64,000 nt of DNA from Streptomyces sp. NRRL F-5123 (GTDB lineage: Bacteria; Actinomycetota; Actinomycetes; Streptomycetales; Streptomycetaceae), in the NCBI RefSeq assembly GCF_000721495.1, contig NZ_JOHY01000001.1, positions 332,575 through 396,574 on the forward strand. Reading direction: 5' to 3'. Below are positions 54,069 to 62,899 of the stretch, in pieces. Position numbers and translations under genes: made by a program. The number at the start of each line of letters is the position of its first letter. Position 1 is the first letter of the stretch. The notes under the pieces were generated by a model, which saw only the letters and a list, made by a program, of their open reading frames with translations, searched no databases and was not told where the DNA came from.

Positions 54069-57000
54069 TCAGCTCACCGACCACTGCTGGTTGGCGCCGC
54101 CGTTGCACGTCCACACGTCCAACTGCGTGCCGTTGGCGGAGTTCGAGCCCGGGACGTCCAGGCACTTGTCCGCCGCCGCGTTCACCAGCTGGGTGCCGCT
54201 GACCGTCCACTTCTGGGCGTTGCTGCCGTTGCACTCCCACAGCTGCACCAGGGTGCCGTCGGCGGTGCCGCTGCTCGCGTCGTCCAGGCACTTGCCGAGG
54301 GAACGGACCGTGCTGTCGGTGCCCACCGTCCAGGACTGCGCGTCGGTGCCGTTGCAGTCGTAGAGCTGGACGTGGGTGCCGTTGGCGGTGCCGGAGTTGG
54401 CGACGTCGACGCACTTGCCGGCCAGGCCGGTGATGGCGTGCGGGACCGCGGCGCCGCCGGACTTGCCGAAGACCTGGAATTCGTAGATCCGCGCCGCCGT
54501 GTCGCCGCCGGTGTTGGTGGGCGCCGAGACCGCCAGTCTGACGTAGCGGGCCTGCCGCGGGGCGATGGCGTGGAAGGTGCGGCTGGCGCGCGAGCCGGTG
54601 ACGTTCGCCGCGAGCGACCAGGTGCTGTTGTCGGTGCTGGTGAGGATCTGGAAGGCGGCGGTGTTCCACGAGGTGTTCTCGCCGCCGAGGCCCGCGTGCT
54701 CGACCGCGAAGGAGCCGACGGTCTGGGCCGACCCGAGGTCCACGGTCAGGGTCGGGTCGGCGTCCTTGGAGCACCACTTGCTGTTGTTCTTGAGCGAGCC
54801 GTCGACCGCCTTGTCCGCCGACTCCGTGCTCGCGCACGGCGTGGATCCGGTGGCCGCCTTGCCCAGGGCCAGGTCGGGGCCGGTGTCCGGGGCTGCCGGG
54901 AGCGGCGTCGCGCCGTCCTGGAAGGAGGGCGGGACGTCGCCCGCGCCGGTGCCCCAGCTCGCGCTCGGGGCGCCGCCCATGGTGTAGTCGAGCGTGGCGC
55001 CGCCGGACACGTCCGGGTAGCGCAGCCAGCTGTGCGTGGTGGCCGCGCCGTTGACCTTCAGGCCCTGGACGTAGCCGCCGCTGCCGGAGGAGTTGACGGT
55101 GATGTCGCCCGCGGCCCGCTTGACCACCACGGAGGGGAACTGCGGGCCGTTGACGGCCAGGGTGTCCGCGCCGGGCGTGACCGGGTACATCCCGAGCGCC
55201 GCCCAGACGTACCACGCCGAGGTGGCGCCCAGGTCGTCGTTGCCGGGTAGGCCGCCCGCGCCGGTCGTGAAGGACTCGGTCATCACCTTGCGCACCGCGT
55301 CCGCCGCGCCCGCCGGGTCGCGTGCGAAGTCGTACGCCCACGGCACGCCGTGCTCGGGCTCGTTGCCGATGTAGTAGTACGGCAGGCTCTGGCCCGCGTT
55401 GACCTGCGTGAAGTGGTGGTCCAGGCGCTGCGCCGCGGTCGCCGGGCCACCCATCGCGTTGATCAGGTCGGCGTAGTCGTACGGCACCATCCAGGTGTAC
55501 TGCGCCGCGTTGCCCTCGGTGAAGTTCGACTGGCCGGCGGGCAGCAGCGGCCAGGGCCAGCTGCCGTCGGAGTTGCGCGGCTGGACGTAGCCGGAGTCGG
55601 GGCCGAAGGTGTTGCGCCACCACTGGGCGCGGGTCATGTGGGTGGTGTAGCTGGAGGTGTTGCCCATCGCCTTGGCGAACTGCGCGACCGCGAAGTCCGA
55701 CGCGCTGTACTCCAGCGAGTCCGAGGGCGCGGTCAGGTAGTGCTGGCTGGTGTACGGTCCCTGGTTGCCGCGGATCGGCGAGCCCTGCGCGGTGCCGCCG
55801 TTGGAGGCCTTCTCCATCAGCGACAGCGCGGCCGAGGTGTCGAAGTTGCGCGCGCCGAACGCGTACATGCTGCCGACCACGATCGGGCCGGGGTCGCCGG
55901 TCATCACGAAGTCCTCGTTCGTCTCCTGCGACCACTTGGGCAGCAGGCCGCCCTGCTGGCCGTCCAGCACCATCGAGTTGGCGATGTCGGAGGCCTCGTC
56001 CGGGGCGATGAGCGCGACGAGCGCCGCCCACGAGCGGTAGATGTCCCAGCCGGAGTAGTTCTGGTAGACCGGGCGGGAGGAGTTGTGCACCGCCCCGTCG
56101 AAGCCGCGGTAGTCGCCGCCCACGTCGCTGGAGATGTTGGGGCTCTGGAAGACGTGGTAAAGCGCCGTGTAGAACTTCTTCAGGTTCTCCGCGGAGCCGC
56201 CGGTGACCTGCGCGCGGCCGAGCATCCCGTTCCACGCGGCCGAGGTGGCGGCGCGGGTGGCGTCGAAGTTCCAGCCGTTGTTCTCCGCGGTGAGGTCGGC
56301 CTGGGCGTTGGCCACGCTCACGTAGCTCAGGCCGATCTTGGCCTGCACGGTCTGGCTGCCGGTGGTGTCGAAGGTGACGTACGCGCCGGTGTTGGTGCCC
56401 GACGTCGACGTCGAACCTGCCGAGACCGTACCGCCGTTCCAGGTGCCGTAGCCGCTCGGGGCGCGGTCGAAGCGGATGTCGAAGTAGATCTGGTAGGTCT
56501 TCGACGAGCCGCAGAAGCCGCCCGCGGTGATGCTGCCGGTCAGCTCCGAACCGCTGATCCGCACCGATCCGCTGCGGTTGCCCGTCGCGCTGCGGCTGGT
56601 GTTGACCAGCAGGCCCGCGCCGGTCGTCGAGGGGTACGTCAGCCGCGCCATGCCGGTGCGGGTGGTGGCGGTCAGCTCCACGCCGGTGGCGTACTTGTCG
56701 AGCCGGTTCTTGTAGTAGCCGGGCGAGGCCGACTCGTTGGCCTTGGTGTACGCCGACGCGTAGCTCGTCCAGTTGCTGCCCGGGGAGGTGCCGACCGAGC
56801 CGGTGAACGGCATCAGCGGCAGGTCCTCGTTGTTGGGGCAGCCCGCTCCGTCGAAGTGGGTGAGGCTGAAGTCCTCCACCGAGGTGTCGGAGTAGCGGTA
56901 CCCGGACGGCGACGCGGTGGGCGTGTCGGGGCTGAACTGCACGCCGCCGAACGGCGCCACCGCGCCCGGGTAGGTGCTGCCGCCGGCGCCGCCGCCGACC

Positions 57001-57170
57001 GGGTTGGGGGCGTTGCTGTCGTCGGTGCCCACGAACGGGTCGACGTAGCCGGTGTAGTCGGTCGCCGCCTGGGCGGCCGGTGCGGCGGTGAGGCCGCCGA
57101 TGCCGAGAACGGCGAGTAACAGGGCGCCGGCGGCGCCCGCTGTTCTGCTGCGTAACACGGGAGGGAGCAC
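54069..57170 (-). CDS. Secreted GH92 alpha-mannosidase with F5/8C and ricin-type domains
   Basis: This 1,033-residue secreted enzyme has a signal peptide (about 1-36). The GH92 catalytic region (about 40-740) contains YIGNEPEHG (about 602) and GLPGNDDLGATSAWYVW (about 639-655), matching calcium-dependent exo-alpha-mannosidases. An F5/8 type C domain (about 760-903) and a ricin-like CBM13 with three QxW repeats (about 911-1033) follow. GH92 enzymes trim alpha-1,2/1,3/1,4/1,6-mannosides of yeast mannan and N-glycans. GTG 57170 follows AAGGTGG. Codons 6 and 18 are TTA, both in the signal peptide, predicting bldA dependence. It is divergent from a sugar ABC operon with a shared operator type. Confidence 0.9.
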   Translation of the reverse strand: MLPPVLRSRTAGAAGALLLAVLGIGGLTAAPAAQAATDYTGYVDPFVGTDDSNAPNPVGGGAGGSTYPGAVAPFGGVQFSPDTPTASPSGYRYSDTSVEDFSLTHFDGAGCPNNEDLPLMPFTGSVGTSPGSNWTSYASAYTKANESASPGYYKNRLDKYATGVELTATTRTGMARLTYPSTTGAGLLVNTSRSATGNRSGSVRISGSELTGSITAGGFCGSSKTYQIYFDIRFDRAPSGYGTWNGGTVSAGSTSTSGTNTGAYVTFDTTGSQTVQAKIGLSYVSVANAQADLTAENNGWNFDATRAATSAAWNGMLGRAQVTGGSAENLKKFYTALYHVFQSPNISSDVGGDYRGFDGAVHNSSRPVYQNYSGWDIYRSWAALVALIAPDEASDIANSMVLDGQQGGLLPKWSQETNEDFVMTGDPGPIVVGSMYAFGARNFDTSAALSLMEKASNGGTAQGSPIRGNQGPYTSQHYLTAPSDSLEYSASDFAVAQFAKAMGNTSSYTTHMTRAQWWRNTFGPDSGYVQPRNSDGSWPWPLLPAGQSNFTEGNAAQYTWMVPYDYADLINAMGGPATAAQRLDHHFTQVNAGQSLPYYYIGNEPEHGVPWAYDFARDPAGAADAVRKVMTESFTTGAGGLPGNDDLGATSAWYVWAALGMYPVTPGADTLAVNGPQFPSVVVKRAAGDITVNSSGSGGYVQGLKVNGAATTHSWLRYPDVSGGATLDYTMGGAPSASWGTGAGDVPPSFQDGATPLPAAPDTGPDLALGKAATGSTPCASTESADKAVDGSLKNNSKWCSKDADPTLTVDLGSAQTVGSFAVEHAGLGGENTSWNTAAFQILTSTDNSTWSLAANVTGSRASRTFHAIAPRQARYVRLAVSAPTNTGGDTAARIYEFQVFGKSGGAAVPHAITGLAGKCVDVANSGTANGTHVQLYDCNGTDAQSWTVGTDSTVRSLGKCLDDASSGTADGTLVQLWECNGSNAQKWTVSGTQLVNAAADKCLDVPGSNSANGTQLDVWTCNGGANQQWSVS

Positions 57171-57323
57171 GGGGGACCACCTTCTCGTGGCGGCGGCCGG
57201 CCGTGACGGCGCACGGCCCGGCAGCCTCTTGGGCACTGTGGGGGGCTCACGGACGAGCGGGACGTCCGGCACGCGGGGCGACCCGCGGCGGCGATGACGT
57301 GGGCCGCGGGGCGCCGTTGATGT

Positions 57324-57337
57324 GAACGTTACCAAGC
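57324..57337. promoter_or_regulatory. Operator copy 1 (GAACGTTACCAAGC)
   Basis: This 14-base element recurs exactly at 57491. Here it lies eight bases past the -10 hexamer of the GH92 promoter. The AACGTT core is typical of LacI-family sites; the regulator at 60624 is the likely reader. Confidence 0.7.
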
Positions 57338-57345
57338 CGGAGTGC

Positions 57346-57374
57346 ATCGTGCGGCGCGGCTGACGGCATGTCAA
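57346..57374 (-). promoter_or_regulatory. Promoter of the GH92 gene
   Basis: On the minus strand TTGACA (57374-57369), a 17-base spacer and CACGAT (57351-57346) form a good vegetative promoter, followed by operator copy 1. Confidence 0.8.
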
Positions 57375-57396
57375 TACCCCGCGGCGCGGGGGTATT
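57373..57396. promoter_or_regulatory. Inverted repeat AATACCCC-N8-GGGGTATT
   Basis: Perfect 8-bp arms at 57373-57380 and 57389-57396 lie in the centre of the divergent region and touch the GH92 -35 hexamer. An activator or second-repressor site is possible. Confidence 0.5.
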
Positions 57397-57447
57397 CCGT
57401 ATCGACCACCGCAAGGGCGCGGACGAGACGGATGCGTGCGCGGCGTC

Positions 57448-57476
57448 TTGACATGTCATGATCACGATCGCACAAT
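57448..57476 (+). promoter_or_regulatory. Promoter of the CUT2 sugar ABC operon
   Basis: TTGACA (57448-57453), a 17-base spacer and CACAAT (57471-57476) match the vegetative consensus. Operator copy 2 follows after 14 bases. Confidence 0.85.
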
Positions 57477-57490
57477 CCCGGCACGCCTGC

Positions 57491-57504
57491 GAACGTTACC
57501 AAGC
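57491..57504. promoter_or_regulatory. Operator copy 2 (GAACGTTACCAAGC)
   Basis: Exact repeat of 57324-57337, in the early transcribed region of the ABC operon. The shared element implies joint control of mannosidase and transporter. Confidence 0.7.
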
Positions 57505-57535
57505 ACCGTGCACCACGACACCGGGGGAATCGCCG

Positions 57536-58330
57536 ATGGCAGAACCGCTCCTGGAAGCACGCCGGTTGACCAAGAGATTCGGCCATGTCACCGCGCTCGG
57601 CGAGGCCGACTTCACCGCCTACCCCGGCGAGGTCGTCGCCCTGATCGGCGACAACGGGGCCGGGAAGAGCAGCCTGGTCAAGGCGCTGTCGGGGGCCGTC
57701 ACCCCGGACAGCGGCGAGATCCTCGTCGAGGGCCGCCCGGTGCGGTTGGAGAGCCCGCTGGACGCCCGCCGGCACGGCATCGAGACCGTCTACCAGGACC
57801 TCGCGCTCGCCCCCGACCTCGACGCGGCCGCCAACCTGCACCTCGGCCGGGAGATCTACCGCGGCGGACTCCTCGGCCGTCTCAAGGTCCTCGACAGCGC
57901 GGCCATGCGCCGCTCCGCGGTCAAGGCCTTCGCCGAGCTGGGCGTCGACCTCAAGGACGTCGGCGCCCCCGTCGCGACCCTGTCCGGCGGGCAGCGGCAG
58001 TCCGTCGCCGTCGCCCGCGCGGTGGCCTTCGCGCACCGGATCATCTTCATGGACGAGCCGACCGCCGCCCTCGGCGTCGTGCAGCGCGGCCGCGTCCTCG
58101 ACACCGTCCGGCGCGTCCGCGACCGCGGTATCTGCGTCGTGATCGTCAGTCACAACATGCCCGAAGTGCTGTCCGTCGCCGACCGGATCGAGGTGCTGCG
58201 GCTCGGCCGCCGGGTCGCCCGCTTCCCCGCCGCCGGGACCAGCGTGGAGGACCTCGTCGGCGCCATGACCGGCGCCCTGGACACGGCCGGCGGCCCCGCT
58301 GCCGGCCGCGGAGAGGACGGCCCCCGGTGA
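57536..58330 (+). CDS. Sugar ABC transporter ATP-binding protein, CUT2 single-domain (FrcA type)
   Basis: This 264-residue ATPase has Walker A (GDNGAGKSS, 38-46), Q-loop YQD, signature LSGGQ (149-153), Walker B (IIFMDEPT, 169-176) and the switch His (VSHN). CUT2 ATPases are usually double-length; the single-domain form is seen in FrcA-like fructose/mannose/ribose systems. ATG 57536 follows GGGGGA. GTGA overlap with the permease gene makes a tight ATPase-permease-binding protein operon. Mannose is a fair substrate guess given the divergent GH92 gene. Confidence 0.88.
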   Translation: MAEPLLEARRLTKRFGHVTALGEADFTAYPGEVVALIGDNGAGKSSLVKALSGAVTPDSGEILVEGRPVRLESPLDARRHGIETVYQDLALAPDLDAAANLHLGREIYRGGLLGRLKVLDSAAMRRSAVKAFAELGVDLKDVGAPVATLSGGQRQSVAVARAVAFAHRIIFMDEPTAALGVVQRGRVLDTVRRVRDRGICVVIVSHNMPEVLSVADRIEVLRLGRRVARFPAAGTSVEDLVGAMTGALDTAGGPAAGRGEDGPR

Positions 58331-59376
58331 CCGCCCAGGCCCCCGCCCCCGCCAAGGACGGGCAGCGGAAGGCTGCCCGCGGCCCCGCCGTGCCCCCGTG
58401 GCTGCGGCGGCTCGCGCGCGCCAACGAGTCCTGGACCTTCGGCGTGCTCGCGCTGCTCGTCGCCTTCTTCACCGCAGCCCGGCCCAGTACCTTCCTGACC
58501 CGCTACGACGTCACCCAGATCGCCACCAACGCCGCCATCTACCTGGTGCTCGGCGTCGGAATGACCTACGTCGTCATCGTCGCCGGCATCGACCTGTCCG
58601 TCGGCTCGGTGCTCGTGCTCTCCGCCGTGCTGTCCGCCGAGTACACCATCCACCACGGCGGCGCCGGCGCCGGCTGGGGGACCGTCGCCGTCAGCACCCT
58701 CATCGCGCTCGTCACCGGCCTGGTCTGGGGCGCCCTGCAGGGCTGGCTGGTCGCCAAGGCGAAGGTCCCGCCGCTCATCGTCACCCTCGGCGGCTTCGGC
58801 GCCGCCCTCGGCGTCGCCCAGATCATCACCGGCGGCCAGGACCCGGCCGGCGCCGTCTCCGGCAAGCTCCAGCGCACCATCGGCTTCGGCAAGCTCTTCG
58901 GCCAGATCCCCTGGCTGGTCGTCATCGCCTTCGCCACCACCCTCGTCTTCGGCCTCGTCCTGGCCTTCACCCGCTTCGGCCGCTACACCTACGCCATCGG
59001 CTCCAACCCGGAATCCGCCCGGCGCGTCGGCATCGACGTCGACGCGCACCTGGTCAAGGTCTACGCCCTGGTCGGACTGCTGTCCGGCCTGGGCAGCGTG
59101 ATGTGGCTGGCCTACTTCGGCAGCACCTCCATCGCCGGGCACTCCACCGACAACCTGAAGGTCATCACTGCCGTCGTGCTCGGCGGCGCCAGCCTCTTCG
59201 GCGGCCGCGGCTCCGTGCTCGGCACCGTCATCGGCGTCTTCATCCCCGCGGTCCTCAGCACCGGGCTGATCATCATGGACGTCCAGCAGTACTGGCAGGA
59301 CGTCGCCATCGGCGTCGTCCTCGTCGCGGCCGTCTACGTGGACCAGCTCCGCCGCCGCGGCACCGACCGCCGCTGA
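58327..59376 (+). CDS. Sugar ABC transporter permease, CUT2 (RbsC/FrcC type)
   Basis: This 349-residue permease has eight to ten membrane segments and RbsC-family motifs: MTYVVIVAGIDLSVGSVLVLSAV, PPLIVTLGGFGAALGVAQII, YAIGSNPESARRVGIDV and VVLGGASLFGGRGSVLGTVIG. GTG 58327 overlaps the ATPase stop. It forms the homodimeric channel with the preceding ATPase and the following binding protein. Confidence 0.9.
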   Translation: MTAQAPAPAKDGQRKAARGPAVPPWLRRLARANESWTFGVLALLVAFFTAARPSTFLTRYDVTQIATNAAIYLVLGVGMTYVVIVAGIDLSVGSVLVLSAVLSAEYTIHHGGAGAGWGTVAVSTLIALVTGLVWGALQGWLVAKAKVPPLIVTLGGFGAALGVAQIITGGQDPAGAVSGKLQRTIGFGKLFGQIPWLVVIAFATTLVFGLVLAFTRFGRYTYAIGSNPESARRVGIDVDAHLVKVYALVGLLSGLGSVMWLAYFGSTSIAGHSTDNLKVITAVVLGGASLFGGRGSVLGTVIGVFIPAVLSTGLIIMDVQQYWQDVAIGVVLVAAVYVDQLRRRGTDRR

Positions 59377-59459
59377 CCCGCGCGCCCGCCGCCCCGGTCG
59401 CCGCGTCCCGCGCGCTCCTCCGCAAGGCCCACCCTCGTACCCACGAAAGGCCGCCCGCC

Positions 59460-60446
59460 ATGCGCCAGTCCAGAAGAACCGTCCGGATCGCCGGCTGCTG
59501 CGCCGTGCTCGCCCTGACCGCCGCCACCACCGCAGCCTGCGGCGGCGACTCCGGCGGCGGCTCGGGCTCGCACTCCCTCGAACTCGTCACCGGCGTCAAG
59601 AGCGACCCCTTTTACATCACCATGGCCTGCGCCGCCCAGCAGGAGGCCAGGAAGCGCGGCGTGAAGCTCACCGTCAACGGCTCCGCGCAGTGGGACGTGT
59701 CCGTGCAGCGCCCGATCATCGACTCGGTCGCCGCGACCCACCCCGACGGACTGCTGATCTCCCCGGTCGACACCGCCGCCCTCACCCCCGCCCTCCAGCA
59801 GATGCAGGGCGCCGGCACCAAGATCGTGCTGGTGGACACCGACGTCAGCGACTCCTCCGTCGGCGTCTCCCGCATCTCCTCCGACAACGAGGCGGGCGGC
59901 CGCACCGCCGCCAAGGCGCTCGCCCAGCTCATGGGCGACAAGGGCTCGGCGATCGTCATCAGCGTCAAGCCGGGGGTGTCCACCACCGACGCCCGTATCA
60001 AGGGCTTCACCGACGAGATGAAGCAGAACCATCCCGGCATCACCCTGCTGCCGGTGCTCTACGACAACGACCTGCCCGCCACCGCCGCCTCGCAGATCCA
60101 GTCCACCCTCGCCGCGCACCCCGACCTCGGCGGGGTCTTCGCCGGCAACACCAACACCGCCCAGGGCATCTCCACCGGCCTCCAGGCCGCGGGCCGGCAG
60201 GGCAAGGTCAAGGTGGCCGCCTTCGACGCCGAGCCGGACGAGATCACCTCGCTGACCAGCGGCACCCTCGACGTGCTGGTCGCCCAGGACCCCGGCGCGA
60301 TCGGTCGGCAGGGCGTCGACCAGGCGCTCGCCGCGATCGACAAGAAGCAGGTCACCGCGCACATCGGCACCGACATGGTCGCCATCACCAAGGCCAACAT
60401 GAACCAGCCCGGCATCAGGAAGTACTACTACCAGGCGGCCTGCTGA
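59460..60446 (+). CDS. Sugar ABC transporter substrate-binding lipoprotein, CUT2
   Basis: This 328-residue type I binding protein has a lipoprotein signal (ATTAACGG, Cys about 27) and the ribose/fructose-binding fold: GVKSDPFYITMACAAQQEA, LISPVDTAAL, ISSDNEAGGRTAAKALA, AGNTNTAQGI, AQDPGAIGRQGVDQAL. ATG 59460 lies 83 bases after the permease stop, with GAAAGG. Substrate cannot be read directly; a hexose such as mannose or fructose is likely from the operon context. Confidence 0.88.
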   Translation: MRQSRRTVRIAGCCAVLALTAATTAACGGDSGGGSGSHSLELVTGVKSDPFYITMACAAQQEARKRGVKLTVNGSAQWDVSVQRPIIDSVAATHPDGLLISPVDTAALTPALQQMQGAGTKIVLVDTDVSDSSVGVSRISSDNEAGGRTAAKALAQLMGDKGSAIVISVKPGVSTTDARIKGFTDEMKQNHPGITLLPVLYDNDLPATAASQIQSTLAAHPDLGGVFAGNTNTAQGISTGLQAAGRQGKVKVAAFDAEPDEITSLTSGTLDVLVAQDPGAIGRQGVDQALAAIDKKQVTAHIGTDMVAITKANMNQPGIRKYYYQAAC

Positions 60447-60459
60447 CGCCGGCCCCGCA

Positions 60460-60488
60460 CCGGCGGCCCCCGCGGGACGGGCCGCCGG
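60460..60488 (+). terminator. Terminator of the CUT2 operon
   Basis: CCGGCGGCCC (60460-60469) and GGGCCGCCGG (60479-60488) form a 10-bp stem 13 bases past the binding-protein stop, ahead of the LacI gene. Confidence 0.65.
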
Positions 60489-60623
60489 GGACGGGCGGCG
60501 GCGCGCGCGAGTCGGCCCCGGGCCGGGCCGTACGGGAGCCCGCGCGGGCCCGGCGACGGCCTGCGGCGGCCGCCCTGCCATCATCGACGCACCAGCCGGC
60601 CAGGCACAGCGACGAGGAGGCCC

Positions 60624-61631
60624 GTGAACCGCCCGACGATGAAGGACGTCGCCCGCGCGGCCGGCGTGAGCCCCATGACGGTCTCCCGGGTGGTGTCCGG
60701 CGCGCCCGGTGTCGCCCCCGAGACCGCCGCCCGCGTCGGCCAGGCGGTACGCAGACTCGGCTACCAGCGCGACGACAACGCCCGCAGCCTGCGCCAGAAG
60801 AACCTCGGCACCTCCACCATCGGCCTGGTCGTCGACGACCTCGCCAACCCCTTCTACGCACTGATGGCCCGTTCGGTCGAGGACGAGGCCCACCGCCGCG
60901 GCCACGTCGTCCTCGTCGGCAGCACCAACGACGAGCCGCAGCGCGAGCGCGAGGTCATCGCCGCCTTCACCGCCCGCAGGGTGGACGGCCTGATACTCGT
61001 CCCCACCAGCGGCAGCCACGCCTTCCTCAAGCGCCCGATGGACGGCGGCACCCAGGTGGTCTGCGTCGACCGGCCCGCCAGGGGGCTGGCCGTGGACACC
61101 GTCACCGTCGACAACCGGGCCGCCGCCGGACGCGCCGTCACCCATCTGCTCGGCCACGGCCACACCCGCATCGCCTACCTCGGCGACCGCTACGACATCT
61201 GGACCCAGGCCGAGCGGCACACCGGCTACCGCGACGCGCTCGCCGCCCACGGCATACCCGAGGACCCGGCCCTCGTCCGGCACGAGCTGCGCTCGCAGCC
61301 GCAGGCCCGCGCCGCGCTCGACGCGCTGCGCACCCTTCCCGACCCGCCCACCGCCGTCTTCACCAGCAACGACGTGATCACCCTCGGCGTCCTGGACGCC
61401 CTCGGCGACCCGGCGCCGCTCGCCCTGGTCGGCTTCGACGACCTGCCGCTCGCCGAGCGGCTGACCCCGCCGCTGACCGTCGTCAGCCAGGACCCGGTCG
61501 CCCTCGGCGGCACCGCGGCCAACCTGCTCTTCTCGCGCATCGCCGGTGACCGCTCCGCGCCGCGCTCGGTCGTGCTGCTGACCCGGTTCGTGGTCCGCGG
61601 CTCCGGCGGGCCGCTGCCCGCCGGAGCCTGA
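60624..61631 (+). CDS. LacI-family regulator, probable repressor of the GH92/ABC locus
   Basis: This 335-residue regulator has an N-terminal helix-turn-helix (TMKDVARAAGVSPMTVSRVV, 5-24) and hinge (NARSLRQKN). The sugar-binding domain contains NPFYALMARSVEDEA, VDGLILVPT and GFDDLPLAERLTPPLTVVSQ. GTG 60624 follows GAGGAGG. It closes the cluster GH92 / ATPase-permease-binding protein, separated from the operon by a terminator. The AACGTT elements at 57324 and 57491 are its likely sites. Confidence 0.88.
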   Translation: MNRPTMKDVARAAGVSPMTVSRVVSGAPGVAPETAARVGQAVRRLGYQRDDNARSLRQKNLGTSTIGLVVDDLANPFYALMARSVEDEAHRRGHVVLVGSTNDEPQREREVIAAFTARRVDGLILVPTSGSHAFLKRPMDGGTQVVCVDRPARGLAVDTVTVDNRAAAGRAVTHLLGHGHTRIAYLGDRYDIWTQAERHTGYRDALAAHGIPEDPALVRHELRSQPQARAALDALRTLPDPPTAVFTSNDVITLGVLDALGDPAPLALVGFDDLPLAERLTPPLTVVSQDPVALGGTAANLLFSRIAGDRSAPRSVVLLTRFVVRGSGGPLPAGA

Positions 61632-61686
61632 GCGCTCTCCCGGCGGGCGGGTCCGGGCCGGTGTGTCCCCGCCGGTGGCCGGGGCG

Positions 61687-62526
61687 TCAGTCGTCGGGCA
61701 CCCAGTTGAAGGTGTCCGGGTCCGGTCCGGTGCGCTCGCCACGGTCCAGGGCGGTGATCGCCGCCATGTCGTCCGGGGTCAGGTCGAAGTCGAAGATCCG
61801 GAAGTTCTCCGCCACCCGGGCCGGGGTCACCGACTTGGGGAAGACGATGTCGCCGCGCTGGATGTGCCAGCGCAGGGTCACCTGCGCGGGCGTGCGCCCC
61901 AGCCGCTCGCCGATCGAGGTGATCACCGGGTCGGCCAGCACCTTGCCCTGCGCGATGGGCGACCACGCCTCGGTCGCGATGCCGTGGGCGGTGTCGTAGG
62001 CGCGGACGTCGTCCTGGGTCAGGTAGGGGTGGATCTCGATCTGGTTGACCGCCGGGACGGTGGAGGAGGTCTGCGCCAGCCGCTCCAGGTGGTGCGGGTT
62101 GAAGTTGGACACCCCGATCGCCTTGGCGCGGCCGGAGGCGTAGATCTCCTCCAGTGCGTGCCAGGTCTCGGTGAAGTCGCCGATCCCGGGCAGCGGCCAG
62201 TGGATGAGGAAGAGGTCGAGGTAGCTGAAGCCGAGGTCGTCCAGCGAGCGGGCGAAGGCGGTGAGGGCGGCGTCGTGGGCGTGGTAGCCGTTGTTGAGCT
62301 TGCTGGTGACGAAGACGTCGCCGCGCGCCAGCCCGGACTCCCGGACGGCGGTGCCGACCTCCTTCTCGTTGCCGTACATCTCGGCGGTGTCGATGTGCCG
62401 GTAACCGCTCTCCAAGGCGGTGAGCACCGCTTGCCGGGTGTCGTCGGGCGGGATCTGGAAGACCCCGAAGCCGAGTTGGGGGATCGAGGTGCCGTTGCTG
62501 AGGGTGAGGCTGGGGATGTGCGTCAT
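61687..62526 (-). CDS. Aldo/keto reductase
   Basis: This 279-residue (beta/alpha)8 NADPH-dependent oxidoreductase of the 2,5-diketo-gluconate reductase group has the tetrad Asp/Tyr (DTAEMYGNE), Lys (TSKLNN) and His (LIHWPLP). NADPH-binding PKSVTPARVAENF lies near the end. It reduces aldehydes or sugar ketones. ATG 62526 is the first start. It is divergent from a CebR-like LacI gene with a palindromic operator between, so it may be part of a sugar regulon. Confidence 0.9.
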   Translation of the reverse strand: MTHIPSLTLSNGTSIPQLGFGVFQIPPDDTRQAVLTALESGYRHIDTAEMYGNEKEVGTAVRESGLARGDVFVTSKLNNGYHAHDAALTAFARSLDDLGFSYLDLFLIHWPLPGIGDFTETWHALEEIYASGRAKAIGVSNFNPHHLERLAQTSSTVPAVNQIEIHPYLTQDDVRAYDTAHGIATEAWSPIAQGKVLADPVITSIGERLGRTPAQVTLRWHIQRGDIVFPKSVTPARVAENFRIFDFDLTPDDMAAITALDRGERTGPDPDTFNWVPDD

Positions 62527-62715
62527 GGATACGGTCCCTTGCTCCCCCCGCTTTCCTGGACGTCCTGGTATGTGCCGGGCCGGTATGTTCCGGTTCGTGC
62601 CGGCCCCGGGGCCGTCGGTGCCCGGCGGCGACGGCCGGGGGCCCGGCCGGATTCCTCTTCCGGGCGGCTGCCCGGTCCGCCGGAGGTCATGCCTGTGCGT
62701 GCGGGCAACCCCCGG

Positions 62716-62727
62716 GAGAGCGCTCTC
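62716..62727. promoter_or_regulatory. LacI-type operator palindrome GAGAGCGCTCTC
   Basis: A perfect 12-bp palindrome lies between the aldo/keto reductase and LacI genes. It differs from the CebR box core GGGAGCGCTCCC only at one symmetric position. Autoregulation by the adjacent regulator is likely. The rest of the 373-base region (62527-62899) holds no gene I can support. Confidence 0.65.
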
Positions 62728-62899
62728 GCAGGGGGTCACGACCCGATACGCTGTGGCCCTGCCCGGCCGTCGGCGCACCGCCCGCCCGTGTCGCGCCCCC
62801 GCACGTGCCCCTGCCGTCCGCCGCCGACCCCTCTGGCCCCCGACCCGTTCCCCCGCCCCCCCGCAGCCCCGCCGTCTGCCGCGCGAAGGAGTCCTCCCG

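Noticed and set aside
54058..57180. A 1,040-codon minus-strand frame parallel to the GH92 gene
   Set aside because: It is the neighbouring reading frame of the GH92 gene, Arg-rich and without domains.
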